DNA of 64,000 nucleotides from Rosa chinensis (Eukaryota > Streptophyta > Magnoliopsida > Rosales > Rosaceae), in contig NC_037090.1 in the NCBI RefSeq assembly GCF_002994745.2, positions 18,774,001 through 18,838,000 on the forward strand, read 5' to 3'. The translations under genes were made by a program, and so were the position numbers. Below, piece by piece: positions 1 to 12,006 of this stretch. Each line of letters opens with the position of its first letter. Position 1 is the first letter of the stretch. The notes under the pieces are model-generated. The model was not told the origin of the DNA. It worked only from the letters and a program-made list of their open reading frames with translations, and did not search any database.

Positions 1-3000
1 TCAAGTGTGTGAGCCATTGTAGTTCAGAAGTTGTGTCAGCCATGCTTCTATACTCAGCCTCTGTAGAAGAACGAGATACTGCAGCTTGTTTTTTACTACA
101 CCATGAGATTGGTGCATTATTCAACAAGATGACAAAGCCAGTAGTAGACTTTCTATCATTGGGATCTCCAGCCCAATCAGCGTCACAGAATGCACTAAGG
201 GAGATAAGTTTGTCAGTATGATTATTCTTTTTGAAGCAGATGCCAACATGAATAGAGCCCTTGACATATCGAAGGATACGTTTTGCAGCAACAAGGTGAT
301 CTTCAGTGGGATTGTGCAAGAATTGACAAACGGAGTTTACTGCGTATGCAATATCCAGTCGAGTGAAAGTGAGATACTGCAGACAGCCAACAATACTTCG
401 GAAATGAGATGCAGTATGAGTGTCAAGAGGTTTGCCTATGTCTCTTAGCAGCTTGACCCCAGATTGGCATGGAGTAAGGTGAGTGTGACAAGCATCAAGA
501 CCTGCTTTATGAACAAGATCTGTTGCATACTTATGTTGAGTCACAAAAATGCTGCCATCCTTAAGATAATGAATCTCCAGGCCAAGGAAGAAATGAAGAA
601 GGCCAAGGTCCTTCATGTCAAACTCTAGCTGCAAGGCTTGTTTGATTTCAGTAATGAGAGAATCACAATTTCCTGTGAGTATAATATCATCTACATATAG
701 TAGAAGAAAGGCCTTGGAGCTACCAGTTACCTTGACAAACAAACTTGCATCAGCATGAGAAGATTTAAAACCAATGGAGGGCAGCAAAATTAGTAAACCT
801 TTCGTTCCAAGCCCTAGGTGCTTGCTTCAATCCATAAAGTGATTTTTGTAACTTGCAGACAAAGGTAGATGGATAGCTAGAGTCTTCAAATCCTCCTGGT
901 TGAGCCATATAAACTTCTTCGGTAAGGTGACCATGCAAGAAGGCATTTTTAACATCCATTTGATGTAATTGCCAACCTGAATATGCAGCATAAGCTAATA
1001 TAAGCCTCACAGTGGTGTGCCTTATCACAGGGGAGAAGGTTTCCTCATAGTCGACACCGTACTCTTGGCTGAACCCTCTTGCAACTAAACGAGCTTTATG
1101 TCTTGCTACAGATCCATTGGCATTTCTCTTGATTTTAAACAACCACTTGCAAGAGATAAGATTTTTGTTAGGAGGCAAGGGAACCAAGGACCAAGTTTGC
1201 TGTGTCATAAGAGCATGATACTCTTCCTCCATGGCTGCTTTCCAAACTGGTATTTGCAAGGCCTCCTTATAAGAGCTTGGTTCAGACTCAATTGGATCAG
1301 CATTGGATGTAGACATAATAGATAGAAAACATTGCTTCTTAACTATACCATGCTTGCTGCGAGTTAACATGGGATGATCATTTGCAGAAAGTGAGGTGAC
1401 ACCAGTGACAGGATGCAATATATTTGCCTCAGATATTTGACAAGTTGGCCGAGATGAAGAGCATTTCAAAACAACAGCAATAGAACCACCCCCAGCTTGA
1501 GAATGAACAGATAGTGCACCATTGTCTTCTTCAAAATGAATCTCAGTATTTGAGTTAGAGTTAAAAGCCTCAGATGGAGAATTAGAAGTACTTGAGGTCA
1601 CAATCAATGGATCATTATCAATAAACTGACACAAGTGATTATCTTCAGCAGGTACAGAAACAATAACAGGTGGAATAGAGTCATGAGATGCAGCATCAGT
1701 GGCAGATATGTCAATGTTTAATGCATCAGCAGTAGAAAAGTCAAGAGATTGACCTGTAGTAGCATCAGGAGAGTTTGACACAGGTGTGGGCAAGCATGAT
1801 TGTGTACCGGACTGGATGTGAGTAAGATATGGCATATACCCCTGTGATATAACTTGAGAGGAAGAAGGCTGCTGGAGCTTAGACTGTGCAGAATTGCTCT
1901 TGATGGTGATTGAAGCATATGGGAAGCAATTTTCTTCAAAAAATACATGTCTTGATATGATATACCTTCTTGTTGCTGGACTGTAACAAATATATCCCTT
2001 ATACCCAGCAGCAAACCCCAAAAATATGCATCTCATGGTTTTAGGTTGAAGTTTATTATGACTTGGAGAGGAAAGAAGAGGATAGCAAGCACAACCAAAA
2101 ACTCTAAGGAGGTCTAAGGCAGGTTGAGTTTTGTACAGTTTTTCAAAAGGTGAGGAAAGGTTTAGTGTAGGAGTTGGCATCCTATTAATGAGATAGGTGG
2201 CTATGGCGCAGGCATGGTACCAAAACTGGTGGGGAAGGGAGGCAGTCTGCAATAAAGTAACAGCAGATTCCCTAAGGTGCCTATTTTTCCTCTCTGAGAC
2301 ACCATTCTGCTGTGGTGTGTAGGGACAAGATATTTGATGCATGATCCCATTTTGTGTCATGAACTGTTTAAACTTTACACTCATGTATTCTCCTCCACCA
2401 TCACTCCTTAGACATTTAATTTTTGTGGAAAATTGAGTAGAGACCAGAGCACACAATGATTGAAAATAGCCAAACACCTCACTTTTATTTCTCATGGGAA
2501 AAATCCAGGTAAACCTGGTACAATCATCTATAAAAAGCACAAAATACTTATATCCATCAATAGAGAGATGTGGAGATGGCCCCCAAACATCAGAGTGGAC
2601 TAAGTCAAAAGGATTCTGACTGATGGTGTTTGAACTATGAAAGGGAAGTTTTTGAAATTTTCCTAACAAGCAAGGCTCACAAACAGAAGGTTCAGAGCCA
2701 GAAATGCTCTTTATATTACATTTATTCAGCATAGTTCCTACTATCTCATTGGAAGGGTGCCCAAACCTTTGATGCCAAAGAAAATTCTTCACCAACTTTC
2801 CCACAAAAGCAGCTCGATCAACTAATTTCTTCTCTTGAATAACTTCTGCAGTTTCAGTAGCTTGTTGAACTCGCAATGGTAGATCAAATGGAATGGGGTA
2901 TAGCCCTTGCTTACTCAGTCCTTGGTACAGAATCTTGCCCAACACCTTGTCCTGTATAACACACATGAACTCATCAAACCATACTAGGCAGTTATTGTGT

Positions 3001-4700
3001 TTGCACAATTGATATATGGAAAGTAAATAAGCAGCTAACTCTGGTATGAGAAGAATATTGTTTAGGTTGAGTTTTCCCAGCTTGGCATTACCAGTATGAG
3101 TGATTGCAAGTTGGGAACCATTACCAATCTGAACTGCATCAGCAGCTGGATATTGGACAAGATTGCTGAGAAGTTGAGGATTGCTTGTCATATGATTTGT
3201 TGCACCAGTGTCTGCCAACCAAAACTGAGGAGCATTTGAGGCTGCAGCAAGCATTGCACTAGCTTCAGGTTCTGCAGTTTGTTGTTGTTGTCCTGGGAAA
3301 CCAATTATGAAATAGCATCGGTCAGCAGTGTGGTTCTTCTTCCCACAGTATTGGCAGCCAATCACATTTGAAGCATTGTCCTGAAAATTGGAAAGTGATC
3401 TGCAAGTCCGAGCTCCATGACCAACCCTATTGCAAAGTTGACAAACTAGAGAGTTGTTGGTGTAAAGGTTGTTATTGAAACTGCCTCTTGGAATGTTAGA
3501 GCTGGATGCATTGTTACCACCATTGTTATTGAAGCCGAACCCTGTAGGATTGAATGTAACAGGCTGTCCTCCTTGCCTAAAACCAGTATTAGGAAACCTA
3601 TTGCTCATATTGTTTGGGAATCGAGCTCCATTGCCTCTTCCAGTAGCAAGAAAGCCAGTCATACCAAATGCATTGTCAGGAATAGTATATGGATTAAGAG
3701 CTGAAAAACCATATGGTATGGCAGGAATTGACATATAGGGAGGCTGCAATGGGATGTGAGTCAATGGCTGTGAGGTGAAACCAGGTGGAACAAGTGGTGT
3801 GACAACTTGAGAAGTAGTGAAATGTGTAGGATCAGTGACTGTTGTGGGACGAGCTGGTCCTTGAACAGTCTGATATGGGGCTTGAGATGACATTACTGGT
3901 TGAATAGACTGAAAAGCAGCTTGAGAAGAGACAAGTGGAGGACTGAAGGTTGAAGATGATGCTGCTGACTGAAATGATGCATTTGTTGCAGAACTGCTTC
4001 CAAGACTGAAAGTTGAAGACACAGGGCCATTCTTAGCCATCATAGCAGTAAGCAGAGCTGAGCATTGACTTTCATTCTCGATGTCGACCTCTGCAGCTTT
4101 GAGCAAGGTTTTCAGCTCACCAAGTGAGCAGCTCACAAACTGAGCCCTAATCACAGTCTTGATAGCAACAAACTCGGCTGGCAAACCTCTAAGCACAGTT
4201 ACAACAATGTCTTCATCATCAATTGTGACTCCAACAGTTTCCAAGGCATCTCTTGCAATTTTGACTTTATCCAGGTAAGTCTCAATATCATCACTGCGCT
4301 TTCTCAAATTCTGCAAATTAGATTTTAGCTGAAGAATATTCTGCCTATTTGGTGCTGCAAATTTCAGCTTCAAGTTGTCCCACATCTGTTTAGCAGACTT
4401 GCTACCAACTGCACAGGTCATGGCTACAGGACTTAATGTTTGACCCATCATATTGATAATGCTCTGATCCTTAGTTTTCCAAGCAATATATTCCAAAGAT
4501 GTGATGCTTGTGACTCCGTCAGCAGCAAGTACAAGTTGTGGTGGACATGGAGTAGATCCATCCACAAAGGCAAATAGATCCTGGCCTCTAAGAAAGGACT
4601 CCATTCTGAACAACCAGGTGGGATAATTGCTCTCATCTAACAAAATGTTAGGCAGGTATACAGTTGTATGTGTTGTGGTGGATGTATTTGGTAAAGTCAT
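1..4700 (-). pseudogene. Ty1/Copia gag-pol polyprotein, one frameshift, cut by the window edge
   Basis: This reads as the polyprotein of a Ty1/Copia LTR retrotransposon. From the ATG at 4700, a 1311-codon frame holds in order: a UBN2-like Gag; two CCHC zinc knuckles ([14 protein letters not shown] and [14 protein letters not shown]); an aspartic protease with [13 protein letters not shown]; integrase with the HHCC region and the DDE residues ([23 protein letters not shown]); and the start of reverse transcriptase ([21 protein letters not shown]). The frame breaks at about 765-790. Shifting by one base restores reading through LYVDDIILTG (about 670-705) and RNase H (CDADWAGDP, STEAEYRSM) to position 1, with no other stop seen. 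The 3' LTR lies outside the window. One lesion in about 4.7 kb suggests a recent insertion. Copia is sure; the clade is not determined. Confidence 0.95.
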
Positions 4701-5083
4701 TTTCTACTTGTAACAAAATACGACTAGATCTATAATTCTCTCTTTGCAAATCTTCACAGGAACAATTGAATCACAAGCATAAATGATGAACAGATAAACA
4801 TTCTTCTTCACACAGTAGCAAGGTGTTTCCAGATCTAGAACTTCAAAATTGTTTTGAACACTCACTATGCTAGAGCATGTAACAACTTCAATCCAGTAGA
4901 CATAGCACAGAATCTAGGCCAAATATCAAGTAATCTGAAGTAAATTTCGAGTAAAAAATTTCAGATATGAGGAAGAACACTTATCTCAATGATTTGAACC
5001 ACCAAAAATAACCAGAAAATATAAGATCGAGATAGGAATAGAGCGCACAGCTAGGATTCCGGTGCTGGTAAGCAACTCCGAAC

Positions 5084-5102
5084 GAACCTGGCTTTGATAC
5101 CA
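5084..5102 (-). other. Primer-binding site (initiator tRNA-Met type) of the Copia element
   Basis: On the minus strand this reads TGGTATCAAAGCCAGGTTC, which matches the 3' end of plant initiator tRNA-Met except for one A for G. It lies 3' of an LTR end (TTTATCA) and upstream of the gag start at 4700, as expected for minus-strand DNA priming. A second, better match lies at 5319-5336. Confidence 0.8.
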
Positions 5103-5336
5103 TGATAAAGTAATTTGGGGTTCACATCCAAAACCAATTGGCAATGGATGGAGTGGCCCAAACCCTTATAAACTCATAGGCAAGGTCCCATTTTTCCCAT
5201 GTGGGATATATATATTCTCAACACGCCCCCGCACATGTGGCGAATTTTCAAGCCATACACGTGGACAATTTTTGGGTGACGTGGAGCCCGTGTGGCTGTT
5301 AGGCATGCACACGTGGGTAACCTGGCTCTGATACCA
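5103..5336 (-). repeat. TRIM unit: 118-bp LTR plus a short internal region and its own PBS
   Basis: Read on the minus strand: a PBS (5319-5336, TGGTATCAGAGCCAGGTT), about 80 bp of non-coding internal sequence, a purine-rich tract (GCGGGGGCG, about 5223-5231), then an LTR-like block 5103-5220 that begins TGAGAATATATATCCCAC and ends TTTATCA. This is the layout of a terminal-repeat retrotransposon in miniature. Its expected 5' LTR is absent: upstream of the PBS is a different LTR (5337-5622). The whole 234-bp unit is bounded by two copies of the PBS. Confidence 0.7.
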
Positions 5337-5622
5337 TGATAGGATTCATGAAGAAATATACCAGAAGATAGAAAAAGAAACTTTGTATTGATATAAAGCT
5401 CTGATACAATTGAAATAGGTAATCGTCTACCCTACTTATACTCAAGAGTGAAGGAACTAGAGTAGCACGAAGATAAGCCACGTGTATTACAGCTGTAGAT
5501 CACCAATTAAGCTCATGCAGATAAGAACTAATTAAGGCAACGAATTAACCAACTAACTGCACTAATTAACCAACTTATTAACAGTGATAGAATCATCGTG
5601 ACATTATATATTGCTAACAACA
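5337..5622 (-). repeat. Copia-type 5' LTR (286 bp)
   Basis: On the minus strand the block begins TGTTGTTAGCAATATATAAT and ends CCTATCA, directly followed by a tRNA-Met PBS. It has TG...CA ends, a TATA-like GTATAAGTAGGG (about 5432-5446) and no coding sequence. It is probably the true 5' LTR of the gag-pol element, separated from its leader by the TRIM unit. The partner LTR is outside the window, so LTR identity cannot be measured. Confidence 0.65.
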
Positions 5623-7242
5623 CGCATCACCGGTGGTGACCTAAGCATGTTTAACCATTAATGCTGCTGCATGTTAAATTGTGTAATGTTTAAACATTTA
5701 ATTAATAAGAACTTCATCTAATTAATCTCATGGCCATATAAAGCATTTTTTTTCTGTTAATTTTACTGAACTGCAAGGGACAGTGAGCTCGAACGTGCCT
5801 AACTAATAGTAAGGAACACATGGAAATCTAACCAAGTCAATGTTATAGAGTATTATTCAAGGGTCATGTGCGTAAAGTGAAGACCTCCATAAACTAAAAT
5901 ACTTGAACACGACTTCATATAATGCGTAAGATCGAACCCAAGAATCACATGCATGTGAAGTAATTGGTCTTTTTTTTTTTCTCTTCAACTTGATCCACAC
6001 GTCAATTAGTCAAATCATCATCTTTCTTTGATCATTATCTTTATGCATCATGTTGCATTTAGTTCTGTTTCTTTTATATCATTATGGCTAACTTATATAT
6101 AGTTATATTTTGACGTGGTTCAGTAATTTGTATTGAGAAATTCTACAATATGTTATGTTGAGAATGTGATATTCACATCGAGAAATGAAGACCATATAAA
6201 TGTATTTATAAGAATTTGGGTCTTTCCTTAACTATTGCTAACTAATATCAGCTATGAAGTTCATATTATTTTATCATAGTATCAAGAAGCTACATGGACT
6301 CCACATCACCCAATATAAGTTGTCTATATTTATAGCTTGATAATTTCCCACACATGCGAAGGCCGATTTAGGCTCTCAAACGCCAATTGATTTCAGTAGT
6401 GTAAATGCTTTGTGGCCACACATATTTCACGTCACCCAATATAAGTTGTCCACATATATAGCTTGAAAATTCGGAGAACAAATTTAAAAAAAAAAAATTC
6501 CATACGTACGTGCATAATTCGCTAATTAACTACGGTCAGTCGGTAGTATTATAAAATGGGCAGCCTCATCAACTTAAAACACGCAATCACACGTCTTTCT
6601 TGTTTGTTGGTCTGTGTATTGAATCACATGTCGAACTCTTTCAGTTTTGGATCCACTTGTACGTCAACTTGAACCGGTTTTGTCAACACCAAAGAAAAAT
6701 GATCAAACTGGCCGAGTGCAAACCAAACCAGTGCATGTTGTATGCAAGAATTTTTTATCCCATAATCTCTTGAAAATGCACTGGTCCAGCTGTGAAGATC
6801 GTCACTCTTCCGCAGTGATTATCATAATGAAAAACGAAGAGTATATAACGGTGACGAACTACATTAGCAGTGTGTACGTGCTTTACGTGCCAATAAAAAA
6901 AAAAGAGCTTGGATTATCAAGTTTCTTGGAATGTGAAGTCGCCCTAGTTAAGGATATCCACTCTTTATTATAAAAAGAGCAACTGTTAAGAGGGATCAGA
7001 TTTATTATTACATAATATAAGGGAAAATACTAATCACATCAATTAGTTGATCGCAGCAATCAATACATGCATTGTTAAGGGCTATATTCTCTAAGGATAC
7101 ATGGAACATAAAGATCAAATGCAAAACGAACAACTAGCTAGCTATTCAATGTGCGCAGAGAAAGTTTTCGGGTACCACAGTGAGACGGATATCCCTACGC
7201 TAGCAAAACCCATATGCATGGGTTTTCAGGGTGAGGTAGGAA
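5623..7242. other. Intergenic, with a diverged direct duplication
   Basis: No convincing gene was seen; the short open frames here lack codon structure or motifs. A direct repeat of about 45 bp occurs at roughly 6303-6346 and 6429-6472 (shared CACCCAATATAAGTTGTC and ATATAGCTTGA). The segment next to 7242 is the 3' flank of the GDSL gene. Confidence 0.5.
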
Positions 7243-9027
7243 TCATTGATTTTGGTAGAGCTTCTTAAGTGTAGCTTTGAGGTTTGAATACACAGAAAAC
7301 CATCCTTGTTGTGTAGGGTGAGCATAGTCCCAAAAGAATGCAGCAGCTTCACGCTCGCAAATGCTATACGTATCTTCCCCCGGAATATCACTCATAGTGC
7401 CACACCCATATGGATATCCGGGTGTTACACTAGCACAACATGGCTTTAATCTGTCCTTAAACTTTATGCTTCCTGTCCAGGCACAAGATTCATATACTTC
7501 AAGCATGACTACACAATTAATCTTAGTTGTAATTAGAATAAATGACATTCAATGTTACATTACCTTTGTTTTTGAATGCGGACATGAAGGACGTATAAAG
7601 ATCAAGAATGACAAAGGACGACCTCTTGGTTTGGTTGTTCAACTTGGCCACGGCTTCCTGCAAGAGGAGGTTGTGAGACCTGGAAAGTGAGTTCCGGGTT
7701 TCATTGCACTTTTTGTATGAGAATACGGCCGTACCAGTAGGGCGACATCCCATAGGTTCCAGGGCAGTCACGAGTATTTTCTTCACTCCCAAGTCATGGA
7801 TACGTTTTAAACTAGTAGTTACCTCATTTACTATTGATGTGCTAAAGGATTTCCAACTCTGTAATGGATGGGCCTGAAAGACAGAAGGAGTTCACTGATG
7901 AAACTTGTGTATATAAAATTCAGGTTTGAGTTTAAGATAGGGCATGTGTAAAGTTTTGAGCAGTTTTGGTTTAGGTCATCTCTGAAAAATCATCAATTCA
8001 AACAGCTAAATTGGACATCGTTAAGTTATCTAGGTGCTGGAATCAAACATATATTAAAATATAATGATAATCAAAATAACTAGATGTTTTCCAGTTTTGC
8101 TGATTCTTGCTGACTTGCTGTACAAGTAAGAATGTTTGAGTCAAGACTTGAGCAATGAATAACTCAGATAGTTAATTAAAACACTTGGCAAGAAGGACCT
8201 CACCGGAGTCTGACCCTCCATGCTGAAAATGTAAGACTCATAGTCATCACCGGAAACGGTAACCAGGGCCACAGAGGAGTGGAGGTCTGTGGTGTTGTAT
8301 ACAGAACTTGCTCCCTCGATAATCCGCTGAAAGTAGTCTATTTGAGTGGTCAAATTTGGGTAAAAGTATGACAGACTGGTCACACCCGTGTCTGCATATG
8401 CGAAATTCATCCCGTATTTCAAATAATCGCCTGCAACTTTATTTTTTAATTTGTATGAGATCGGAGACTTCACTCCTATGAACTTGGCTGGAAAACAGAC
8501 ATGTACAGACAAAAACATTCACATGGTTAAAGGACACAAACATATGTGCTTTAATTTACATTGTTGATAATTTGATATATAACTATTGAATCCCAAAAAC
8601 CTAACTGCTCCTTGTTGTTAACATATTAGACAATCAATTAGATCCCAAATAAAGCAAATTACCAATGAAATCAGTGAGGACACGACCATCGGAGTAACGG
8701 CCAGTTGCTTTTCCTGGAAAGGTCTTTCCATAAGGATAATTCCAAGGGATGTTCAAAAAGTCATTGTCATTGTTGCCTGTGGCAGCAAAGGAGTCTCCGA
8801 AAACAAATAGCTTTGTTGGCCGCCAATTGCTCTGGACAGTAGCTGAAACTAGCTGCCGTGCCCCTCCTTCTCCTACACAAAGCATCAAGTTAAAGATAAT
8901 CAGCAAAAGCTTATCTGGGATTTATGAGAGAGACATACTGCAGAGGTAGAGAATTTGGACCTGAAATGAAACAAAAGATCGGAAAGAGAGGAAGGAAGAG
9001 CCTTTGAGCTGACTTAGCTAGTTCCAT
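7243..9027 (-). CDS. GDSL esterase/lipase (At5g03610-like), five exons, altered oxyanion-hole blocks
   Basis: The exons are 8961-9027, 8663-8872, 8204-8487, 7564-7873 and 7243-7472. All use GT-AG and stay in phase, giving about 366 residues, normal for plant GDSL lipases. A signal peptide-like N-terminus (LFLPLFPIFCFIS) points to secretion. Block I is FVFGDSFAATGN with nucleophile Ser50, and block V is FFWDYAHPTQQGW with Asp339 and His342. The middle (KRIHDLGVKK, CNETRN, LKPCC) matches the At5g03610 subgroup. Two family positions are changed: block II reads NFAYADTG where relatives have NFAYGGTG, and block III reads SGDDY where relatives have GND (Asp173 for Asn). Both blocks supply oxyanion-hole contacts, so activity may be reduced or altered. 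The first exon is inferred from the signal peptide and phase. Confidence 0.9.
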
Positions 9028-9340
9028 GGTACAGAGACTACAGACCTTTAGATGATGAAAGAAGATGCGAACTGTATAGTGTTTAGGAAATGTAAGAAAG
9101 AGTAATTATATGACATACTATCTTTCTTCGATCGTTTCTTTCGGTGATTAATTAGTGACATGAAGGTCTTGGTTGGCTTTCGCTTTCCACTTCAAACGTA
9201 TAAATGCAAGGTCAACTTCCGATCCCAAGGTCAATCTTTACAAGTCGAGTATAGATCAAGATTACTAACAAAAAGTGTAGAGAGTGGTTTGACCATAACA
9301 TTCACTGATCGGCAAGTGATGAGTTGGGAACTTATGATAA
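9028..9340. other. Upstream region of the GDSL gene
   Basis: This is the short promoter and 5' leader side of the minus-strand GDSL gene, up to the first recognisable LINE codons near 9345. No clear TATA box or other element could be picked with confidence. Confidence 0.4.
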
Positions 9341-10442
9341 TGTTTACAGCGTCAGACATCGATGTGGAAGTAATGGAAGCAATGGCAGCAACATTGGAGG
9401 CTATCCAACCTTGTGTCTCTCAAGTTATGAATGAACAATTATGTGCTTAATATTCTCAGGATGAAGTTAGGTGTGCCTTATTTCAAATATACCCTACTAA
9501 ATCCCCACGGCCTACGGGGATGCCCCCATTATTTTTCCAAAACTACTGGGAATTGATTGGGGATGAGGTAACTAAGGCAGTTCAGAGTTTTCTTCATTCA
9601 GGTCAGCATCTACAAAAAATTAATTTCACACATATTTATCTTATCCCAAAAGTGAATAATCTGGAGCACATGTTAGATTTAAGGCCTATAGCGTTGTGCA
9701 ATGTGATCTACAAGATTTGTTCGAAAGTTATAGCCAACAGGCTGAAATTGATTTTACCGGAGTTGATTTCACCATATCATAGTGCTTTTGTTCTTGAAAG
9801 GTTGATTACTGATAACATTCTTGTGGCTAATAAGCTTGCTCACTTTGTTCATAATAAAAGGGAGGGTGGTGACGGTTACATGGCTCTAAAATTGGACTTG
9901 AGCAAAGCTTATGATAGGATGGAATGGACTTTCCTTCAAAAAGTTATGGAGAGGTTTGGTTTTGCCTCTATTTGGATAGAGATGGTGATGCAATGTGTTT
10001 GATCTGTCAAATGCTCATTCTTGGTGAGAGGTAAGCCTCGTGGCCATGTGACTCCAAGTAGGGGATTAAGGCAAGGCGACCCTTTGTCTCCATACCTATT
10101 ATTTGCCAACGACAGCATGCTTTATGCTAAAGCTTCATTGTAGGATTGTTATCAAATACATGATGTTATTGAAACATATGGCAGGACCTCAGGTCAGTTG
10201 GTCAACTTTGATAAAAGTTTTGTTGTATTTAGCAAAAATGTTTTTGATAATATGAAGGAGGAGGTGTTTTGTTTGTTGGGAGTTGAGGTTATTGAGTCCC
10301 ATGAAAAATCTCCCAACCTATGTAGGGAGGAAGAAGACAGCTACCTTTCAATATATCAAAGAAAATTTGGCCAAGAAGGTTTCTAATTGGCAAGGTAAGT
10401 TGTTGAGTGGTGCAGGAAGAGACATTCTTATCAGAGTAGTGG

Positions 10443-10460
10443 AGCAAGCTCTCCCTACTT
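10443..10460. repeat. Target-site duplication of the inner LINE, copy 1
   Basis: The 18 bases agcaagctctccctactt recur exactly at 14896-14913. They flank the minus-strand LINE, and the poly-T (its poly-A tail) starts right after this copy. Removing the insert and one copy restores the outer LINE frame. Confidence 0.93.
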
Positions 10461-10879
10461 TTTTTTTTTTTTTAACCGATAAGGGATTAAGCGATATTAG
10501 TTCCTCAGAGGTAGACGATGTAAGGAACAAGTCTCACCCTCAATCCCAAGGGAGAGGGGCCTACCACACTCTGGGAACCCACTGCCCGTCCCCTTATCGT
10601 AAAATTTTATTAATGAAAAAGCTAAAATTACAAAAACATGGGACAAAAATGTACCCCCCCAATATAATGCAGAAAAATGAAAGATGGAAAAACTGAATTT
10701 CATCTGCTACTCTAAAAAGGTTACAACATAACCATAAACACGTGGTGCTGTAGTAAATCCTTGCTTCAATGGAACCATGAGCCCACCAACTTTTAGGTAT
10801 CACGCTGATAGGGAAAACCCAAGTCATCCATTCGAAGAAAAAGAGAGAGAGCAGGCGGTGGAACCTCATACCATACCAA

Positions 10880-11900
10880 CTAAGAAGAAGCCAAACCCAA
10901 GTTCGCCAATCTGTCTGCAATAGTATTCCCTTCACGAAGAATATGAGAGCAATAAAAGGACATTGATCGGATATATGATAAGCAATTTAACCATGCAATA
11001 CGAAGAGGCCATGGTGGAGAGAAGGAAGAAGAGGTCATGCATGCAAGAACGCTAGTTGAATCACTCTCAAGCCAAATATAGCGCCAACTAAACTTAAAAG
11101 CATAGTCAATCCCAAGAATAACCCCCATTAATTCAGCGAAGAAGGCAGTTTGGTTACCTAGCCCACGACCGAAACCACCAATGTAATGACCATTTCTATC
11201 TCTAAACACACCACCACAAGCTACAGGCCCAGGATTACCCTTAGCCAAGCCATCAATATTAAGTTTAACCCATGGAGAGATTGGGGGATGCCATGGAACC
11301 AATCTTGAAGCAGTGTGAGACCTTGGGGTAGGCTGAATACCCAACCCAATCAATAAATTATTATCTAAAATACCACTTGAGTGACCGGGCATGTGGGGAG
11401 CAGCGAAACGAAGCCAAGCTTTAGTGGACGGGAAAACTCTCATAAGAGAAGGAGCTTTATCATCAATGCGTAGCCTATTGCATGTCTTCCTTATATCCAT
11501 TAAAACATAAAGACAACCACCAATCGAAAATATTTTCAGTTGAGGAGAACAAGGCTTACGTGTGATTGCGTTTAGAAAATTACCAATAGAACCATTAGAA
11601 GGCAATGAAGTCCCAAAGCAACATGCCAACCATTGCCAAACATGTTGAGCAAAGGTGCATGAGACAAATAAGTGATCTGAATCCTCAAAATAGCCAAAAT
11701 AATAGAGCTGACAAACCATAGGAATGCCACGTCTTTGAAGTTGATCATCAGTTTACAACTTATTATGCAAGAGACGCCACGCTAGCATAGAGTAATGTGG
11801 ATGAATGAAATGTCACCATATCATTGTTGCCCAATCAGCCAATGCTAGGCGCTAGCGAATAAGCTCATAACCCTCTAAAAAAGAAAAATGCCCAGAGCTA
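10880..11900 (-). pseudogene. LINE C-terminus: zinc-binding RT-associated domain and RNase H
   Basis: The frame 10880-11719 shows a zf-RVT-like stretch (DSDHLFVSCTFAQHVWQWL) followed by an RNase H domain of the plant LINE type: WVKLNIDGLAKGNPGPVACG, FAELMGVILGIDYA, LESDSTSVLACM and HILREGNTIADRLANLG. The acidic residues in NIDG, AEL, ESDS and the final AD are present. The zinc-binding region continues upstream in another frame (AWRLLHNKL, about 11755-11795). Confidence 0.85.
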
Positions 11901-12006
11901 GAAGTTTTCCAAAATAAGAGATTAGTGTTGAATCAATGGGAAGAGGTGTATGAAGAATTTCAGCAGCCAAAGTAGGAAAAGAAGTAATAAAGCTATTTGG
12001 TAAGAC

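Noticed and set aside
6647..6973. Plus-strand frame of 108 codons in the gap left of the GDSL gene
   Set aside because: No motif, poor codon pattern and no homology recognised.
9936..10118. Minus-strand frame opposite the outer LINE RT
   Set aside because: Antisense shadow of the RT region with LDLSKAYDRMEW.
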